Shown piece by piece: positions 59,712 through 64,000 of a DNA stretch of 64,000 bases (position 1 is its first letter; each line of letters starts with the position of its first letter). Origin of the DNA: Siphonodentalium dalli (lineage: Eukaryota; Mollusca; Scaphopoda; Gadilida; Siphonodentaliidae); contig CP136061.1 in assembly GCA_032622095.1 (NCBI GenBank), positions 256,445,582 through 256,509,581 of the forward strand. The letters run 5' to 3'. The notes beneath the pieces were generated by a model. It saw only the letters and a list, made by a program, of their open reading frames with translations, did no database searches and was not told the DNA's origin. The translations under genes were made by a program, and so were the position numbers.

Positions 59712-60707
59712 TTGTTTGCACATATGATGAATCATCCGCCCGATGATCGACCGCATCAGTGCGATATATGCGACAAATCATTCAAGCAATCAATTGTTCT
59801 AACCCGTCATAAAAGAATCCACTTCGATGATCGCCCGTATCAGTGCGATATATGCGACAAAGCTTTCAAACAATCAGGTAATCTAAAAGTTCATAAAAGA
59901 ATCCATTCCGGCGATCGCCCGTATCGTTGTGATATTTGTGGGAAATCATTCAATAACTCGAGCAATTTGTCTGGACACATGATGAATCATACCGGTGATC
60001 GCCCGTATCAGTGCGATATATGCGACAAAGCTTTCAAACAATCAGGTACACTAACAGTTCATAAAAGAATACATTCCGGCGATCGCCCGTATCGCTGTGA
60101 TATTTGTGGGAAATCATTCAATAGCTCGGGCAATTTGTCTGCACACATGGTGAGTCACACCGGTGATCGACCGTATCAGTGCGATATATGCCACAAAGCA
60201 TTTACACAATCAAACACTCTGAAAATTCATAAAATGATCCACTCCGGCGATCGCCCGTATCAATGTGGTATTTGTGGTAAATCATTCACCCATTCAAACA
60301 CTTTGATCGTACACAAGAGGGTACACACCGGCGATCGACCATATCAGTGCGATATATGCGACAAAGCATTCAAACAATTAAGTACATTAACAAATCATAC
60401 AAGAATCCACTCCGGCATTCGCCCATATCAGTGTGATATTTGTGACAAAAAATTCACAATGTCTGGTGATCTAACATGTCATAAAAGAATCCACTCGGGT
60501 GACCGCCCGTATAGATGTGATATATGTGAAAAATCATTCAGCAAATCGGGATATTTGACAAAACATAAGATGATTCACACTAGTGATCGACCGTATCAGT
60601 GCGATATATGCGAGAAAACATTCACTACATCACACGACATGGACAAACATAAAGGAAGAACACACCCTGGCATTCGTCCGTATCAGTGCCTTCAAACAAT
60701 CATGTGA
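59712..60707 (+). CDS. C2H2 zinc-finger array protein, 11 fingers
   Basis: The 331-residue frame has eleven intact fingers from residue 14, alternating CDICDKAFKQSGxLxVHKRIH and CDICGKSFNxSxNLSxHMxxH units before a more varied C-terminal half; the last finger has HKGRTH spacing. Linkers are SGDRPYR or TGDRPYQ. The first methionine is inside a worn finger, so a different start or an upstream exon is likely. After PYQC the frame runs out into LQTIM because about one third of a finger is missing. Further worn units follow to 60925. It is a presumed nuclear DNA-binding protein, paralogous to the 29.4- and 34.9-kb genes. Confidence 0.75.
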   Translation: MFAHMMNHPPDDRPHQCDICDKSFKQSIVLTRHKRIHFDDRPYQCDICDKAFKQSGNLKVHKRIHSGDRPYRCDICGKSFNNSSNLSGHMMNHTGDRPYQCDICDKAFKQSGTLTVHKRIHSGDRPYRCDICGKSFNSSGNLSAHMVSHTGDRPYQCDICHKAFTQSNTLKIHKMIHSGDRPYQCGICGKSFTHSNTLIVHKRVHTGDRPYQCDICDKAFKQLSTLTNHTRIHSGIRPYQCDICDKKFTMSGDLTCHKRIHSGDRPYRCDICEKSFSKSGYLTKHKMIHTSDRPYQCDICEKTFTTSHDMDKHKGRTHPGIRPYQCLQTIM

Positions 60708-60925
60708 TTTAACAAGCAATAAACGAATCCACTCCAGTGATCGCCTGCAGCAATGTGATATTTGTGGGTAATAACTCACCTTGTCAGGAATTTGACTAAA
60801 CACAGAATGATATGCCTACACATTGGAGATCGCCCACATGAGTGCGATATATGCGAGAAAGCATTCATTACAGCAAGCAAACTGACGAGACATAATTTAA
60901 TCCACACTGGTGACCGCCGTATCAT
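60690..60925 (+). pseudogene. Trailing fingers, the last one cut by a MITE
   Basis: CDLTSNKRIHSSDRLQQCDI then a TAA, a worn unit, and a well kept unit [20 protein letters not shown] ending HTGDRR. The MITE starts four bases past the next PYQ position (TTAA at 60925-60928), so it inserted into the linker of the array. Confidence 0.8.
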
Positions 60926-60928
60926 TAA

Positions 60929-61416
60929 AGATGGATTATATCTTCATATAACAATTTTGAAATAGTTTAGTGGGTATAAAATAATAAATATTAAATGAAG
61001 ACCCATGTCCGGAAACGCTTTTATCACATAATTAACCCACAGAACCAGTTTTATTAGTATTGGTAAGACACACGTGTAACATTAGCGCGTGCGATGACGT
61101 CACGCCATTATTTAAATGACTTGCGATTGCTGAAATGTATTATTGTTGTTTTCGATGCATACTTTGCGTTGATTCGCGTTTATTTGAGGTATCTCAAACT
61201 CGTTCTATTGTATACGTAATTTATCAACCTCGTCCATTAATTCTATTTGAGCCTCGGTAAACCTCGGCTCAAATCGAATTTAGTGAACTCGGTTGATAAA
61301 ATCCGTATAAAATAGAAACTCATGTGAGATCCTCTATCTATCAATTGATATTGATTTATTTCTAATATTTTATTATAAAATGAGATGATTAAGTTGTACA
61401 CTTTATTGTTCTAGAC
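60929..61416 (-). mobile_element. TTAA-MITE copy 15, right half, interrupted
   Basis: AGATGGATTATATC after TTAA at 60925-60928. The match breaks at 61025 and resumes at 61338 (CTATCAATTGATATTG), then ends near 61416. TATC stands on both sides of the break (61022-61025 and 61339-61342). Confidence 0.75.
61026..61338. mobile_element. 313-bp insertion with a long hairpin
   Basis: It splits MITE copy 15 and may carry a TATC target duplication. Positions 61200-61257 and 61262-61319 form an imperfect palindrome with arms of about 58 bp and a loop of a few bases at GGTAAACC. Key words are CTATTTGAGCC against GGCTCAAAT and TTTATCAACC against GGTTGATAAA. TGACGTCA lies at 61094-61101. No coding capacity. 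Confidence 0.65.
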
Positions 61417-61571
61417 GACATTGGTGATGCAGTTGTTGTTGTTGTGTTGGACATCCCTCCTTTATTAATGAGGATCACCCCACGTGTGGGTTAAAATAAA
61501 TATAAAACCTAGTCTTAGTTGTGAGACAGTAAAATGTGAGGTTAAAATGTAATGGTTATAAAAGTAATTAA

Positions 61572-63797
61572 AGGTGGATTATCTCTTTGTAAACATGTAT
61601 TATATAGTTACCGGGGTATAAAATATTAGATTTGAATAGAAGACTCCTGTCCGGAAATGCTTCTATCGATTAATATTAATTTTATTTCGAATATTTTCTG
61701 GTCTAAAGAGGTGTGTTTGTTCAGCTAACGAACAATAGTGGTTACTGTTAACAGAGACCAGAAATTATATTGTGCAATTTTGTCACAAATAAACGTTAAT
61801 TATACTCATTATCGCTTATATCTGTGGAACAAAACAATACAAACAACCAATCTGTGACATTTGACATTCGTTGCGTGGCCGTAGGAACAGCCCAGTGCTC
61901 TATAGAGCGTTCTTAATCACGTGATTGGATACGGGACGCGCCGCCATGTTGGAGGTACAGACATCCATAAGCAAGCACTGAGTTAATAGGATTAATTAAG
62001 AAAGCTACTTTTAAAACCTCTCGTTATGGGTTCGACGGAATTAGTTGCAATATTTGCCAACACTATTAATATCATGAACAACAGTTCTAAAAGAATATAC
62101 ATCGAAATGTTAGATAAACTTACTATAGGGTGCGATATTTATTAAAAAGAATGGAGTGTAGACTCGGAACTGTCGCCAAACGTTACAGATCCATACATAT
62201 ACCATTACATTCGTGTTAATCACAGTTATGTTTTGAAATAAAATTATTACAGGCTTACCTAATTAGTTTTCAATGAATGATAATGTAGTCCATGTATTAT
62301 CGAAACAAATGAGCTCCCAGGTGTTGCATTTAGGCATATGTGAGTTTTAAAACGCTGTATGCATGTAACACGACAATATAGCTTCTTTCAGATGTTTTCA
62401 AGCAAGATGGATATGTGTGTGTAGAAGCATCTTGTAAAAGTGGCAATCGTTTGATAACAAAAACAAATAGAGCAACAAAACAAGGGCGATTTTTTGCCAT
62501 TTCCGACAACCAACAAAGATTGATGCTCACGTGTGAATCAAAGTGCGTAACAAATGCCATTATATAACTTCAATATAGAATAGACTATCTAATATTGGAA
62601 CAGTGCTAATTTATAGCTCCCACCTTGATGAAATAACTTGAAGCCGACCGGAGGTGTACATGTCGTACATGTAATTGAATCTATAATCTATAATCTCTCA
62701 TTTGTCAAACAGTACACCCTCAGGCATCAAATTTAAAGTTGGCAAAAATAAATATAACGATATACATATCCGTTCCCCGTAGCTTGGCTGAGTCACATTA
62801 AAGGTGTCAACAACTTTGCGACGTACCGGATGCAAAGGATTATCAAATAGTGTTTTTTTTAAATTCCGCATCTTAGTCGGCCATCATTAAGTACATGAAA
62901 GAAAAACGCCGATGATGGAGTCAGTTACTTGTCATGTGGCAACACAACAATAGCACAAAGTGAACTCGTTCGACGAAGATTGCATGTACACAGCGCGAAT
63001 CACGTGCAATGTGTTAAATTTCTTGTCATTCTCTTGGAAAACTTATTGATTCCCATTTACATGTGAGTATTGTCGCAGCCATGTGGAGGAAGCTTTAGAT
63101 TCTCAAACGGATTAACTTCGATTAAGTTAAACGTTCGCAGAAGATCATACACTATACATGTTAGCATTGCAGCTATCCTTTCTATGCGACGTGTATAGAT
63201 GTAGGCCCTACTTGTAGGCCCTACTTGTACGGAACTACTTGTATAATTCTCTAAATATGCATGTTTAAAGTTTGAATAGCAGATATTTGAAGTCAATATC
63301 ACCACGGTGTTATAGCAGATTCATGTAGGCCTACATATATAACGAACGAACACTTCACATAAAAAGTACTCGCGGCGCAATTAATATTCATAACACATCA
63401 TCGATCGGGACTATACTATTTCGAATTTTTAGTTTGTAATTTTATATGTGCGCACAACCATTAACAAAACAACTGAGAGGCATGATACGCGAAAGAGTGA
63501 CACTTGATTATAATGAACTCCGCACACACGTGTGTTTGTTTATATTTGTTGCTACCTCCAACATGGCGCCCGCAGTACATGCTGGGATTAGTGACGTCAC
63601 ACGGAATCGCTCTATATCGCAATACGGTCTCATGGTCGGTTCTAAAAATAGTAACATAAACGGGCCCGATTTAATATTCGAAATAAAATCAATATTAATT
63701 GATAGAAGCTCTTCCGGACATAGGTCTTCAGTTCATATATATAATTGTATACCCACGCAACTATTTAAAATTTGTTATTTAAAGAGATAATCCATCT
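61572..63797 (+). mobile_element. TTAA-MITE copy 16, complete, split by a 1.7-kb insertion
   Basis: AGGTGG follows TTAA at 61568-61571 and CCATCT precedes TTAA at 63798-63801. The copy is split at GTGCTCTATA by the element at 61905-63608. A short deletion (ATCCGA) is present in the right part. Confidence 0.9.
61905..63608. mobile_element. 1.7-kb DNA element with 8-bp target duplication
   Basis: GCTCTATA occurs at 61897-61904 and 63609-63616, while intact MITE copies have it once, so the duplication is exactly 8 bp. The ends share an exact 15-bp inverted match GCCATGTTGGAGGTA (61943-61957) with TACCTCCAACATGGC (63553-63567), each about 40 bp inside the end, and looser similarity outside. An 8-bp duplication is typical of hAT and P superfamilies. 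No transposase is recognisable in the body, which shows no gene. CTTGTAGGCCCTA repeats near 63205-63230. Confidence 0.8.
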
Positions 63798-63801
63798 TTA
63801 A

Positions 63802-64000
63802 GATTGCATTACATATGTACACTTGGGTTTTTTTTGTGTGTGTGTGCGATGTTTATGTACATGTGATTTTGAGCTTCAATTTGCTCTTAGCTCGTTCAGC
63901 TCTATTAGTTAAAATATTTGGTAGTTAGATAAAAAACATTTTAAAATCTGCAATTATTAAACTATTGCTTTATTTGTTTTTGTTTTTGACATGTTTTGTA
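63802..64000. other. Gene-free right edge
   Basis: AT-rich with a GT run at about 63836-63848. Nothing else is visible. Confidence 0.5.

Overview
The window reads as nuclear DNA of an invertebrate animal, most likely a lophotrochozoan and plausibly a mollusc. The reasons are AT-rich sequence, no bacterial-style operons, decayed LINE and LTR retrotransposons, many DNA-transposon fragments, arrays of C2H2 zinc fingers without introns, and dispersed repeats of a style I associate with molluscan genomes (near 27.36 kb). The phylum is inference.

Layout. 1-2.5 kb: 3' part of a LINE. 3.4-9.7 kb (minus): a dead Ty3/gypsy-like retrotransposon with an unusual Gag N-terminus and a textbook-looking -1 frameshift signal between gag and pol. 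10-28 kb: mostly non-coding repeats, with one plus-strand zinc-finger gene (11.7-12.9 kb) and a wrecked duplicate of its 3' half (22.5-24.3 kb). 28.5-36 kb: a LINE fragment and two zinc-finger genes arranged head to head, separated by a 2.46-kb DNA transposon carrying eight copies of a 15-bp motif. 36-44 kb: minisatellites, a decayed cysteine-rich reading frame and two zinc-finger pseudogenes. 44-49 kb: a second LTR-retrotransposon pol relic and dispersed repeats. 49.5-53.7 kb: a zinc-finger pseudogene in which two satellites have grown out of finger sequence, one of them a 2.4-kb, 32-bp minisatellite made from the finger linker. 54.7-61 kb: two more zinc-finger genes. 61-64 kb: transposon nests.

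The best candidates for living genes are the zinc-finger ORFs at 11734-12879 (+), 29414-30484 (-), 54679-55779 (-) and 59712-60707 (+), with 34855-35640 (+) less certain. They are presumed nuclear DNA-binding proteins built almost only of fingers joined by TGDRP-type linkers. They fall into three groups by sequence and flanking homology (11.7/22.5 kb; 29.4/34.9/59.7 kb; 42/54.7 kb), so the locus is a duplicating zinc-finger cluster invaded by transposons.

The commonest mobile sequence is a roughly 520-bp non-autonomous DNA element with about 125-bp terminal inverted repeats, present in sixteen full or partial copies. One copy is inserted inside another and shows directly that the target-site duplication is TTAA. 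All family assignments come from reading motifs by eye; no alignment or search was run.
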